Below are positions 9,201 to 17,330 of a stretch of 64,000 bases of DNA, piece by piece. Both the position numbers and the translations under genes were made by a program. Source of the stretch: DATHKG01 sp035489435 (GTDB taxonomy: Bacteria; Bacteroidota; Bacteroidia; Chitinophagales; Chitinophagaceae); the NCBI GenBank assembly GCA_035489435.1, contig DATHKG010000023.1. One strand, written 5' to 3'. Under the pieces are notes generated by a model. The model worked only from the letters and a program-made list of their open reading frames with translations. It had not been told where the DNA came from and did not search any database. How positions within the stretch are numbered: position 1 is the first letter of the stretch; each line of letters starts with the position of its first letter.

Positions 9201-9692
9201 AAGCGCTCTGTACTTGCTATACTCAGTAGTAGCTTTATCATTAGTTGCCTTATAATTATTAACAGGTTCATTTGCCGGCAAAGTAGTTTTCACTGCACTA
9301 TAAACATATTCTGAAGGCGTGACCCGGGCGATTTTGCCATCTGTTGGAACTATAATGATATAGGTGTCTTTTTTTACTTTCCTGAATTTTAAGTGAAAGT
9401 CTTTCAGCAGTTTAGTAAGCGCGTCTTCCGCATTGGATGAAGTGGACCATGGGGCTTCGGTTTTTACCATAAGGCCATTCACCATGCTATCATCGAATAA
9501 AATATCAACGCTGTAAGTTTTCCTGATTTGAAAAATGGCCTCACGCAAATGAAGGCTTGTGCCTTTAATTTGTTTGTACTGGTTTTGTTTGCTGTTAACA
9601 GCGTAATCCTGGGCTCTAAGGAGTAGTGGCAAAAGAAAAAATACCAGGGCAGTGATAAATTGAAATTGTAAGTGCAGGGTTTTCTTTTTCAT
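6300..9692 (-). CDS. SusC/RagA-family TonB-dependent transporter with STN signalling domain (copy 1)
   Basis: An outer-membrane TonB-dependent receptor of about 1130 residues. After a signal peptide ending R-A-Q comes an STN (secretin/TonB N-terminal) domain, about residues 40-120 (L-R-E-A-I-F-Q-I, then A-L-T-K-L-L). A carboxypeptidase-like beta-sandwich follows (G-T-V-L-G-E-Q-G-K-P-L-P-G-V-S-V), then the SusC signature G-E-V-V-V-I-G-Y-G-T, the plug (I-I-I-R-G-I-N-S-I, L-I-V-L-D-G-I) and a beta-barrel ending in aromatic/hydrophobic L-N-I-S-F. The STN domain normally contacts the FecR protein encoded just upstream, so uptake is probably coupled to sigma-factor release. The ATG at 9692 gives the signal peptide; an upstream in-frame ATG at 9722 is less likely. 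Confidence 0.94.
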   Translation of the reverse strand: MKKKTLHLQFQFITALVFFLLPLLLRAQDYAVNSKQNQYKQIKGTSLHLREAIFQIRKTYSVDILFDDSMVNGLMVKTEAPWSTSSNAEDALTKLLKDFHLKFRKVKKDTYIIIVPTDGKIARVTPSEYVYSAVKTTLPANEPVNNYKATNDKATTEYSKYRALVIPIRGTVLGEQGKPLPGVSVNIKGTLSGTTTDTSGRFSIEANKESDILVFSYVGYEPQEMTLTGNIADLTIELKSLTSSLGEVVVIGYGTAKKKDLTGAVARVNIEETRLQPNMNAAQILRGTTAGVQMTDNGRPGQSGNIIIRGINSISADNNPLIVLDGIMYAGGSLADINPSDIESIDILKDASSTAIYGSLAANGVIEITTKKGKSSKPKFTVNSYYGVSDYANKPDLLNAEQYLAARKDAVIAEGGPVPFQPIEQKNIDAGISIDPFEEIKQYAPMSNFEVGVSGKADRVNYFFSGARSSAKSPVIGDNFTRISTRLNLSVNATDWLKIGINSGYSSRDNSGVRADLTATTYLSPFASLYLDDGVSPRPLPQDLGLVSNPILGHTLNDAKSVTNILFTNAYADVNIYKGLSYKLNAGYTRTDSKQFGYNNSYEPLNRLGSGSKRIGESQNVTVENILKYKKLIAKDHDIDLTLLYGIYEFKNQFSFFSSQNIFNNALTYNSLQIGDSYNIESGGAENKQNSAMARLGYAFRSKYLLTLSVRRDGYSAFGAGNKYGVFPAVALSWNVSDEDFFKNVNQIDFLKLRASWGRNGNRGVSEYSSLSQVGQSNYVFGDGSASTVGLYTTTLANPNLGWETTESFNFGVDVQAFSNRITSSINFYTANTFDLLLNQTIPNTNGFESFLRNIGQTKNYGLEVDLKTVNIQKKMFGWSTNLAFSFNRNKIVALTGRDVNGDGVEDDDIASGWFIGHPLGSNFDYVFDGIFQKGDDLSSIPGAKAGDIKFKDISGPNGVPDGVITPADRRVVSSNQPKYNMGITNMLTYGNFQFSFVFNIRQGGYSSSSLINPGSNFYDQANFLDLPYWTSENPINTAARINYRNPLGYGLYGDRSFVRLQDVSLSYNLPQQLLSKVKMSALQVYVSGKNLYTWTDWEGWDPEYGGGGRGPGNNGPLLRTIVAGLNISF

Positions 9693-9755
9693 AAACAATC
9701 GTTTTGCTTTTCTAATCAGCATTTACATTAAATGAATTCAGTACACGGATAATAG

Positions 9756-9827
9756 TTATTGCTCTTTCAAGGGTTATCGCTCTTTTAAGGGCTGTTGCTC
9801 TTTTAAGGGCTGTTGCTCTTTCAAAAC
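9756..9827. repeat. four 18-bp tandem repeats spanning the fecR stop codon
   Basis: Four units of 18 bases with the core T-T-G-C-T-C-T-T-T-(T/C)-A-A-G-G-G run from about 9756 to 9827. Three lie inside the coding sequence and encode the C-terminal L-K-E-Q-Q-P repeats of FecR; the fourth lies just past the stop codon (9774-9776), which itself falls in a unit altered by a point change. The period is exactly six codons. Confidence 0.85.
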
Positions 9828-10931
9828 CGAAGTCTTTTCTCTTAAGATTATTTTCTCTTTTGATTGTTCTATTTCCAGATTGTAGATCTCAGATATTATG
9901 GTCAATAGCTCACGTGCAGATGTTGCACTAAAGGAGCCGGTTATGGTTTTATTACCAATCGTTTCGTCATTTATAACTATTTTGTCGCCAAAAAATTCGC
10001 TGATATGGCCTATCACTTCATTCAGGGTAGTGCTTTCAAATATGAAGCGATGATCTTTCCAGGGAATAAAATTGCTGACAGGTTGCTGGTGTTTAACAGA
10101 CAGCGATCCGGCTTTGTCAGCAGTCACCACATCACCCGGTTTCATCAGAACGGGCTGATGTTGTTCATCATTAAAGCGAACCTTTACCGAGCCTTTTTTT
10201 AGTATAACCCTGTTTTTTTGATTACGGCTATACATCAGGAATTCGGTACCCAGTACTTCAACATTTAACGGGCTGTTGGTGGTAACGAGGAATTTTTGAT
10301 GATTAACCGTGTGAGTCACATTAAAAGCAGCTTCTCCCTGTAATGCAACTTTTCGATCTCCTTTATTAAAGCCCCATCGGGGAACAAGCAGGCTGGAATT
10401 GGCATTGAGCACAACATGACTCCCATCAGCCAGGTTAAACTCAGTGACTTCTCCAAAATCAGTTTGGTAATGAATGTATAAAATCGATTCCCGGTAACCA
10501 TATGCAAAAAAACCAAGGGCAAGGATGACAGAAGCAGCTGCGATCCACCCGATTTTAGAAGCCCTAGCAAAAATATTTTTAACGTGACTTTCGGTTACGG
10601 GAGCCTGAGCTATCTCAATTTCAGGCACATGAAATGAAATTTCAGGATATTGGGAATTTGCATTTGACTGATTAACCAGGTGATTAACAGTTGCATCCCG
10701 AGATGCATCCCGGTCAAAAAGTTTTGTACTCAAATTGTTCCAAATCTGTTGTACGTCCGGTTCACCGGGTTTCTTTTCAGTATCTGTAAGTGACATCAGG
10801 TCCCAGTTTTCCTTCATCCAGATTTTGATTAGCAAGTCCTTCTTTGGATCTAATAACCAGCCGATCACCTCCTCTCTTTCTGCAGGTGAACATTCATTGA
10901 GAAAAAATCTATGTAGCTCGGATTTATCCAT
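9774..10931 (-). CDS. FecR-family anti-sigma factor
   Basis: A 385-residue inner-membrane protein that holds an ECF sigma factor inactive until the STN receptor signals. The cytoplasmic N-terminus (E-R-E-E-V-I-G-W-L-L-D, W-N-N-L) is followed by one membrane segment at about residues 140-160. The periplasmic FecR domain shows L-A-D-G-S-H-V-V-L-N-A-N-S-S-L, G-E-A-A-F-N-V-T-H and F-L-V-T-T-N-S-P-L-N-V-E-V-L-G-T-E-F. A DUF4974-type C-terminal domain (F-E-S-T-T-L-N-E-V-I, then N-K-T-I-T-G-S-F) ends in a repeated L-K-E-Q-Q-P tail. The start at 10931 (M-D-K-S-E-L-H) matches family length; the open frame extends to 11033 without family resemblance. It is the first gene of the operon, and no sigma gene lies directly upstream as would be usual. 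Confidence 0.92.
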   Translation of the reverse strand: MDKSELHRFFLNECSPAEREEVIGWLLDPKKDLLIKIWMKENWDLMSLTDTEKKPGEPDVQQIWNNLSTKLFDRDASRDATVNHLVNQSNANSQYPEISFHVPEIEIAQAPVTESHVKNIFARASKIGWIAAASVILALGFFAYGYRESILYIHYQTDFGEVTEFNLADGSHVVLNANSSLLVPRWGFNKGDRKVALQGEAAFNVTHTVNHQKFLVTTNSPLNVEVLGTEFLMYSRNQKNRVILKKGSVKVRFNDEQHQPVLMKPGDVVTADKAGSLSVKHQQPVSNFIPWKDHRFIFESTTLNEVIGHISEFFGDKIVINDETIGNKTITGSFSATSARELLTIISEIYNLEIEQSKEKIILREKTSVLKEQQPLKEQQPLKER

Positions 10932-12184
10932 AACAAACAATCTTCTTACAGTTACAACGCATAAATTTTCCCTAACCCCTATTCTGATTAAATATTTCTT
11001 TAAAAAATTTTGAAGAAATTGGGAGAGTGACAATCAGCGACTTAACTGGATCGGGAAGAACTTGGGGTCTTCATGGACGAAATTGGTTTTATATTGTAAG
11101 GTAACATGTATCTTCTAAGTGCTGTACGTCTTTATCCTTTAGATCTTTCTTGTATCTCTCCTAAAACTGAGATAATCAATTTACCTCCGTCCGTAATCGA
11201 TGTCGGTATTACGATTTACCGTAACAAAGAGTTTCTCCGCATACTAGAGTTGAAATGAATTAGGTGCCTTTGATAGGTTCCGGTGGACTTTTGTCTTTAT
11301 CTGTTCTGCAATATCAACGCTCATTATTTAGTTGTATGTCGAAATTGGAATACTAGTATTTACGAATGCGGCGGGAGCTAGATATTCTGGTGCGGTGTTG
11401 CTGACTTCTATAGTAGCCTGTACAACGTCGGTATAAGCGGCGATGTAACTGAAAAATACCCTGATGGATCACCAAGAAAACTTTCCTTTGTTCGCACATT
11501 TAAAAAATTCATTCAAGTTTTTTTATCGATGTGCGAAAAAGCAAATTATTGGATTCAATGATTTAAAAGTTTTCAGAAACGGAATGAGCTTATAGGCCAT
11601 TCCAAAGATGGTCATAGCGCTTATCTTAATGTAAGATACTTTGCAAAATTATGTTATCATGTGTTCTTCGATTTTTCGACTTAATAAGTAATGCATATCC
11701 TGGTCCCAACAATTCGGATGAGAATGGTGAGAAAATTTATACAACTATCATTAAAACCTCAACTGCGACGGTGGGCGTGATAATTTTGCATTGTATAAGG
11801 AACCTCAATCGTTACAGGATTCAAGATTTGTTATTCCTACTATCGCGGAGAACATTTGGATAGCTAAATTTTGTTAAAATGGTTAATAGGGATTACGCCA
11901 TTGTAATACGCGATCTAGCTACTCCATGTGTTTTGAGATAAATACCGCACGGTAAAACTCCGACTCATAGAAGGGTTTAATTGTTAAATAACTACTGATG
12001 AAGATAACTAAAAACGTCCAAGGTTTCTTAAATTTCGAGTTCTGTCTCAAATTCCCACAACTCCTTGAAATGCCGGGTTTAACGCCCTTTTTCGCTATAA
12101 TTTAGGTTCGCTTCCATTTAATCAAAAAGAAGCTTATTTTGTTTAGCAAATGCAACATCTTACCACCCCAATTATATATAATGT
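10932..12184. other. gene-poor left boundary of the defence island with decayed coding remnants
   Basis: About 1.25 kb without an intact gene. On the minus strand, about 11457-11328, a roughly 43-codon fragment reads like protein (V-F-F-S-Y-I-A-A-Y-T-D-V-V near its start, P-I-S-T-Y-N at its end) but has no start, being preceded by a stop codon. A 26-codon ATG frame, 11324 leftward, follows it after three bases and is then broken by stops. These look like remnants of a short gene pair; I cannot name them. A 9-bp inverted repeat (TTCGCACAT at 11491-11499, ATGTGCGAA at 11529-11537) encloses a T-rich loop. The left flanking direct repeat of the island is at 11081-11100. Confidence 0.4.
11081..11100 (+). 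repeat. left copy of island-flanking direct repeat (possible att-like site)
   Basis: AATTGGTTTTATATTGTAAG here and the sequence at 43602-43621 match at 18 of 20 positions without gaps, including an exact 13-base core TTTATATTGTAAG. The two copies bracket exactly the block of defence genes. In AT-rich DNA a match of this size can occur by chance, so the attachment-site reading is only a suggestion. Confidence 0.35.
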
Positions 12185-14419
12185 ATGCTAAAAGAGGTTG
12201 AGTGGTCCGCAGACCGAGCCTATCGATCTGGAAGCGAAAATGAACCTTTAGAGTTCTATCTTGACGGTTTGTGTAATAGCCGACAGTTCGACCTGTTGTT
12301 AGGTTATTTCAGTTCTTCTGCCATTAGTGTTTTATCCTTGGGGTTTGCCACCTTTCTTTATTCTGGAGGGATAGTAAGAATGGTTGTTAATAATATTATG
12401 TCACGAGAAGACCGTGACATAATTAGATCAGCAAAACAAAGAGATAACGCAAGTCATATTATTGATTTAAGCGATATCAAACAATTGAAAAGAACCTTAG
12501 ACGATTATGGCAAGCATTTTTTTCAATGTATTGCTTGGCTGATTTCTAATGATAAGATTCAGCTAAAAATTATAAGACCTAAAAGCGGAAAAGGTATTGC
12601 CCATTACAAATCAGGAACTTTTTCTGACGGAAATACTTCAATTGGATTTAAAGCGTCTTGCAATTTCACGGCATTCGGTTTATTGGAAAACCTGGAAGAG
12701 TTGGATGCTTTTTTGAGCTGGGAAAACAGTCGTTCCAGTAAAATGATCAACAGGCAAAATCATGATTTTGAAAATATATTCTCTGGTAGAGCTGAATTTG
12801 TTGATTACCTCGACGTAGACGATGTTGCCATCGCCATCAAAAAAGAGTTTGGAAATAAATCACTGAATGAACTGATTATCCAGGAAAAAGAGCTGATAGA
12901 AAGAAAAAGTCGTGTCTTAGAGAATAAACGACTTAGGAAAGTATTTGAAAAAGTGATTACCCGGATAGAAGAAATTATTAGAGAGCCGAGGTTTCCTTAC
13001 CCATCCGGTGCAAGAGGATACCAAGCTGACGCTTATGAAAGTTGGAAAGCCAATGGATACAAAGGCATATTTGCAATGGCGACCGGCACAGGTAAGACTA
13101 TTACTTCTCTAAATTGCGTCTTGAATGAATTTAGGGACAATCAGGACAAAATATATCATGTGCTGATTTTAGTTCCGACTATTACCTTGGTGGAACAATG
13201 GGAAAAAGAAGTTTTGTCCTTCAACTTTCAGGAAGTTTTCAAAATCTCATCGAAGGTAGATTGGCAGAATCGCGTGACTACATTAATCTCAACGGCAAGG
13301 CGAATTCCAATCTCATTTGCTTTAATCAGCACATACGCATCTTTTGTAAAAGACAAGTTCCAGAGTTTGATTAAAGACTTGCCCGATGATACCATATTTA
13401 TTGCTGACGAGGGGCATAACTTGGCTTCACCTTCAGTTATTGCAAAAACTAGGGATTTCAAACTTAAAAAGAGAATTGGCCTATCAGCAACTCCTAAAAG
13501 GATATATGACCCGGAAGGCACTGCAGAAATGGAAGTTTTTTTTGATGACAATGAACCCTACACTTATTCCTTTTCAATGGAACAGGCTATAAGAGAGAAT
13601 GTATTATGCCAGTATTACTATTATCCGCATATCATCAAACTAACCGCGCATGAAATGGCCGAATATGTAGATATTAGTAGCCAGTTGTCAAAACTATACC
13701 GGTTCGGAAAAGGGAATCCCGACAATGAAAGCAGAATTGAACGGCTGCTTTTAAAAAGAAAACGAATAATTCATAAGGCTGAAAATAAACTGGGAGAAAC
13801 GATAGATATTTTAGGCCGGCAATTTCAGCAAAAAGGAAATCTCAAATACACATTTGTATACGTACCCGAAGGAGAAACTTTTGAAATCCGGGAGGAAGGC
13901 GATGAACCCGTTGTAGAAAACATAAGATTGATAAATCAATATTCCCGTGAAATTGCCCGGATAAATGACAGTATTCTGGTCAATCAATTCATCAGCGGCA
14001 TGGAAGACAGAGATGAAATTTTAGAACAATTTCAAGAGGGAAAAATTGATGTAATTGCTTCAATGAAATGTTTGGATGAGGGTGTAGACATTCCCAGGGC
14101 AGAGACAGCGATCTTTTGTAGCAGTACCGGCAACCCACGTCAATTTATCCAGAGAAGGGGAAGAATACTGAGAAAGCATCCCGCTAAAGATAATGCTGTT
14201 ATTCATGATCTGGTCGTATTACCAGATTATGAAAAAGAAGTTGAAGGTGCTGATACATTCGAGCTAGAAAAAGGGCTAGTAAGAAAGGAACTGGAGCGGG
14301 TCATGTATTTTGCTTCGCTTTCCAGAAACCCTTTTTTTACAGAAGATGTATTCAGAAATGTTTGTGCGCACTACAATCTTAATATATATACTATTCAAAC
14401 CGAACTTTCAACTGTATGA
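12185..14419 (+). CDS. PLD-domain SF2 helicase, candidate SspF-like restriction component
   Basis: A 744-residue protein. Residues about 20-190 look like a phospholipase D-type domain (F-D-L-L-L-G-Y-F-S-S-S-A near 30, H-Y-K-S-G-T-F-S-D near 140, C-N-F-T near 160). A superfamily 2 helicase follows: Walker A M-A-T-G-T-G-K-T at about 298, D-E-G-H at about 410, motif III L-S-A-T-P, C-terminal C-L-D-E-G-V-D-I-P and motif VI Q-R-R-G-R-I-L-R near 655. It is first in a rightward operon, and its TGA overlaps the next ATG (ATGA). The operon faces an SspBCD-like cassette. By context I propose it is the helicase of a phosphorothioation-linked restriction arm; I cannot verify orthology to the described SspF. 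It could also work as a stand-alone helicase-nuclease. Confidence 0.75.
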   Translation: MLKEVEWSADRAYRSGSENEPLEFYLDGLCNSRQFDLLLGYFSSSAISVLSLGFATFLYSGGIVRMVVNNIMSREDRDIIRSAKQRDNASHIIDLSDIKQLKRTLDDYGKHFFQCIAWLISNDKIQLKIIRPKSGKGIAHYKSGTFSDGNTSIGFKASCNFTAFGLLENLEELDAFLSWENSRSSKMINRQNHDFENIFSGRAEFVDYLDVDDVAIAIKKEFGNKSLNELIIQEKELIERKSRVLENKRLRKVFEKVITRIEEIIREPRFPYPSGARGYQADAYESWKANGYKGIFAMATGTGKTITSLNCVLNEFRDNQDKIYHVLILVPTITLVEQWEKEVLSFNFQEVFKISSKVDWQNRVTTLISTARRIPISFALISTYASFVKDKFQSLIKDLPDDTIFIADEGHNLASPSVIAKTRDFKLKKRIGLSATPKRIYDPEGTAEMEVFFDDNEPYTYSFSMEQAIRENVLCQYYYYPHIIKLTAHEMAEYVDISSQLSKLYRFGKGNPDNESRIERLLLKRKRIIHKAENKLGETIDILGRQFQQKGNLKYTFVYVPEGETFEIREEGDEPVVENIRLINQYSREIARINDSILVNQFISGMEDRDEILEQFQEGKIDVIASMKCLDEGVDIPRAETAIFCSSTGNPRQFIQRRGRILRKHPAKDNAVIHDLVVLPDYEKEVEGADTFELEKGLVRKELERVMYFASLSRNPFFTEDVFRNVCAHYNLNIYTIQTELSTV

Positions 14420-14628
14420 CAAAAGAAAATATATACAAAACCTTCCTTGACGACCCTCTTTTTATCGAGAAGAATTATATCACCCAAGACAAGGTTGAAA
14501 AATTGAAAATGGCGGAGCCAACCAATACAAAATTGTTAGAAGTAATTAAGATAGCTATTAATGGAAACGTTGATGGTGATTCTGAAGGTGTGATTTCCAG
14601 GAAAATAAATCAGTATCTCAATAAATAA
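14416..14628 (+). CDS. 70-residue protein of the restriction operon, unknown
   Basis: A small charged protein (starts M-T-K-E-N-I-Y-K-T-F-L-D-D, ends I-N-Q-Y-L-N-K) with no membrane segment or recognised motif; predicted mostly helical from its composition. The start codon overlaps the helicase stop, and four bases separate its stop from the next ATG, so the three genes are probably translationally coupled. Its conserved position between the helicase and the SMC-like ATPase suggests a subunit or adaptor. It might correspond to the small middle member of an SspFGH-type module, but I cannot confirm this. Confidence 0.65.
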   Translation: MTKENIYKTFLDDPLFIEKNYITQDKVEKLKMAEPTNTKLLEVIKIAINGNVDGDSEGVISRKINQYLNK

Positions 14629-14632
14629 TACC

Positions 14633-16819
14633 ATGATAATTGATAAGATTGATCTTGAAAATTTCATGTGCTATTCCGGTAAAACGAGTATGCTTTTCAA
14701 GGAAGGGATTAATGTGATAGTTGGGGATAACGGCTATGGCAAATCAAAACTGTACGATGCCTTCTATTGGGTGCTTTATGACCAGGTTTTTGAGAGCAAC
14801 AAAAAGGAATTCATAAAGACGGGATTGTATAAAGAAAACCTAATATCAGACAAAACCCGGTATGAAACTCCTGTTGGTAAAATCACTGCCAAAGTAGCCA
14901 TCACATTCCGTGACCTCGATAATGATAAGGTCATAATTATTGAAAGAAGATACTCCGCAAATAATGACAATGGAACAACAATAGGTGACAATGGCAGCGA
15001 GCTGTCAATTATGAAAAAGGATCTTTCCTATTTAACGGCACGTCTAATATCCGATGAAGAAGAAAAGCAACGGATTCTAAGAACCATCCTTCCTTTTGAA
15101 ATTAAAGATTATTTGTGGTTCCAGGGCGAACAGGTGGAATCTATCATTGATTTTAATAAACAGGACAGTCTCACCAAAGCGATTAATGCGCTTTCCAGTA
15201 TTGCAAGATATGATGAACTCAAATCAATCGCCGTTACTGCTGCCAAATCGGCGAACAATGAATATGATAGGGACGTAAAAAGATTAAGCAAAGACAGCGG
15301 CAAAAGCGAGCAACTAAGTGCAACCAAAGTCAAGCAGGAAGCTAAAATCGTAGGCCAACAGGCTGAGTTAAATGAAGTAAACGAAAACCTGTCAAGAGCG
15401 GAAGCGAGATGCGAAGAGCTATTAAATAAAATTGAAGATGCACAAAGAGTCAATGAACTCCAGCAGGAGAAAAGGAATATACTAGCTCGGCTGAATGAAT
15501 TGAATGAAGAATTAAAAGGGGAACAAACCTCTTTCCACAGAAAAATGTTTCGTAGCAAGTGGGTGCTTAAGGGCACCACAGTATTGCATGAGCAATATGC
15601 AAGGAAGTTCTCCGCTTATGAACAAAGGAAGTTGCAAATGGCAACGGAAAAGGCGGCACGCCTGCAACTGGAAAATGAGACTGTCAATCAATTACAAACA
15701 CGCCTGCCGTTTAATGTACCAGAGCCGAATTACCTTGAATGGATGCTCGAAAAAGAAAGGTGCCTCGTTTGTGACAGAGAAGCGAAAACTGATTCAGAAG
15801 AATGGAGAAAAATAAAGGAGTTACTGGACCGGCCGCAACAGACGACTGTGAAGAAAAGTGAGGAACCCTTGACACTTCATGATTTTAGTGACGATTTCAA
15901 GCGGTTATACCAAAACGGGCTGTCACTCAATGGCAGAATCAATGAAATTGACGATGACATCAAAGAGGCCCTTGCAAAACGAAATAACCTTAATAAGAAG
16001 GTCAGGGATGCAAATAACGAGGTGGGGCGAATAGAAGAAACTATTCAACGACTGCTGGCTGAGACATTATTGACTACCGAAACCGCTAAACACATTCTTG
16101 ATGAATACTCTGTCCATAATAAATATGTAAAAGATTATACAGAAGAAAAAATAAAGCTTGGCCAGCAAATAGAGCATTCAAAAAATATTTTGAAAGGTGT
16201 GGAAGACCAGCTAAAGGAACTGGTAACCGGTGAGATTCCCGCATGGTTGATCGAAAAAAAAGAAATATTGACTGATTTTGAAAGCGTAGCAATTTCAACA
16301 AGGGACAGGGTCTTCAATAGCCTGATTACGCAATTGGAGAAGGAGGCTAATACCCATTACGAAGCGATGACCTCCGGTAATAGGTCCGCGAAAGGGCAGA
16401 TCAAATTGCGTAAGCTCCCCAATGGTAATTACATGCCTGAGATAATTGACGATGCCGGAATACCGCTGCGGGGCATAAATACCGGCAATTTGATTTTGGT
16501 AAAATTGTCAGCGATTATGGCAATTATCTCAGCTAAAAATTCCGGGAGGGCAGCAGAATTATATACGCTCATTACAGATGCTCCGACGTCTGTCTTTGGC
16601 GAAGACTATACAATTGGGTTTTGTAAAACTGTCAGTAAAGTTTACAAGCAGAGTATTATAATGAGCAAAGAGTTTTACAAAAATGAAAGTCTCAGGAACG
16701 AATTATTAACGAATGCTGAAATTAAGATTGGAAATGTTTATATGATTTCGCCTTCGATACTCGCAACCGAACGGGATAACCGGAATAATTTGTCCACTAA
16801 CCTTAAAGCATTGAATTAA
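14633..16819 (+). CDS. Rad50/SMC/DndD-like ATPase with CxxC hook, candidate SspH-like component
   Basis: A 728-residue protein with the split-ATPase architecture of the RecF/Rad50/DndD group. The N-terminal half has F-M-C-Y-S-G-K-T and Walker A G-D-N-G-Y-G-K-S (residues 31-38), then W-F-Q-G-E-Q-V near 162. A long coiled-coil region is interrupted at C377-L-V-C380, a zinc-hook-like CxxC. The C-terminal half has a second coiled coil, a signature-like L-V-K-L-S-A-I-M-A region and Walker B L-I-T-D-A-P-T near 645-651. Such proteins act on DNA ends or clamp DNA, and DndD of the Dnd phosphorothioation system belongs here. Its place beside a PLD-helicase and opposite a DndC-like gene points to sulfur-linked DNA restriction or modification. 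The downstream gene starts one base after its stop. Confidence 0.8.
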   Translation: MIIDKIDLENFMCYSGKTSMLFKEGINVIVGDNGYGKSKLYDAFYWVLYDQVFESNKKEFIKTGLYKENLISDKTRYETPVGKITAKVAITFRDLDNDKVIIIERRYSANNDNGTTIGDNGSELSIMKKDLSYLTARLISDEEEKQRILRTILPFEIKDYLWFQGEQVESIIDFNKQDSLTKAINALSSIARYDELKSIAVTAAKSANNEYDRDVKRLSKDSGKSEQLSATKVKQEAKIVGQQAELNEVNENLSRAEARCEELLNKIEDAQRVNELQQEKRNILARLNELNEELKGEQTSFHRKMFRSKWVLKGTTVLHEQYARKFSAYEQRKLQMATEKAARLQLENETVNQLQTRLPFNVPEPNYLEWMLEKERCLVCDREAKTDSEEWRKIKELLDRPQQTTVKKSEEPLTLHDFSDDFKRLYQNGLSLNGRINEIDDDIKEALAKRNNLNKKVRDANNEVGRIEETIQRLLAETLLTTETAKHILDEYSVHNKYVKDYTEEKIKLGQQIEHSKNILKGVEDQLKELVTGEIPAWLIEKKEILTDFESVAISTRDRVFNSLITQLEKEANTHYEAMTSGNRSAKGQIKLRKLPNGNYMPEIIDDAGIPLRGINTGNLILVKLSAIMAIISAKNSGRAAELYTLITDAPTSVFGEDYTIGFCKTVSKVYKQSIIMSKEFYKNESLRNELLTNAEIKIGNVYMISPSILATERDNRNNLSTNLKALN

Positions 16820-16820
16820 C

Positions 16821-17330
16821 ATGGAACTCCTTAAAAAAATTAAAGATAGAGCACCTGAATACGATGCTGTTCATGAAGACCTAATTACGAAGTTTACGGT
16901 CGTCCAGGGAGGCCGGGCAGGAACCGCCGGTGAAGGAACTGCTTGGGAGCAGGGGAAATATTTCTCTACCAAATATGAAATCTATATTTATGCTGCCTTA
17001 CTTGGACTTAAAAACGATTACCATATTCCGCTTAGCGTAAGCTCGAAAAAGGAAAAATTCATAGAGATCAAACACTGGCAACCGCAGGATTTGGCTGACT
17101 ATATTGTAATGAGTGTCTTAGCTAAATACAGTACTGATTTTAATGAGCTAGAGAATAAGGATGATAAAGAAATTGAAAAAGACATTCTGGCCATCAGAAA
17201 GCTAATGGAAGAATATGCAAATGGTGGATTTGATAAAATGCGTGCAAAACTGGAAACCGAACCATCTTTTTTTGACAATAACGATAATTGTTTTATTGAT
17301 TTATTAGAGAAGCAAAAAATGGTTACTTAG
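16821..17330 (+). CDS. 169-residue protein closing the restriction operon, unknown
   Basis: I do not recognise the family. The protein is soluble and charged. A central part contains G-G-R-A-G-T-A-G-E-G-T-A-W-E-Q-G-K-Y-F and Y-E-I-Y-I-Y-A-A-L-L-G-L, followed by I-E-I-K-H-W-Q and a helical acidic C-terminus. The segment K-Y-E-I-Y-I-Y-A-A-L-L-G-L is of a kind seen in small partners of DNA-sulfur and other restriction ATPases, but that is a weak impression. It begins two bases after the ATPase stop, so it is operonic. Its last codons overlap by eight bases the end of the oppositely oriented PIN-like gene, a tight convergent join of the two operons. Confidence 0.7.
   Translation: MELLKKIKDRAPEYDAVHEDLITKFTVVQGGRAGTAGEGTAWEQGKYFSTKYEIYIYAALLGLKNDYHIPLSVSSKKEKFIEIKHWQPQDLADYIVMSVLAKYSTDFNELENKDDKEIEKDILAIRKLMEEYANGGFDKMRAKLETEPSFFDNNDNCFIDLLEKQKMVT

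Noticed and set aside
11651..11863. 70-codon rightward gene in the left boundary
   Set aside because: No family resemblance and no operon context; surrounding sequence has no coding character.
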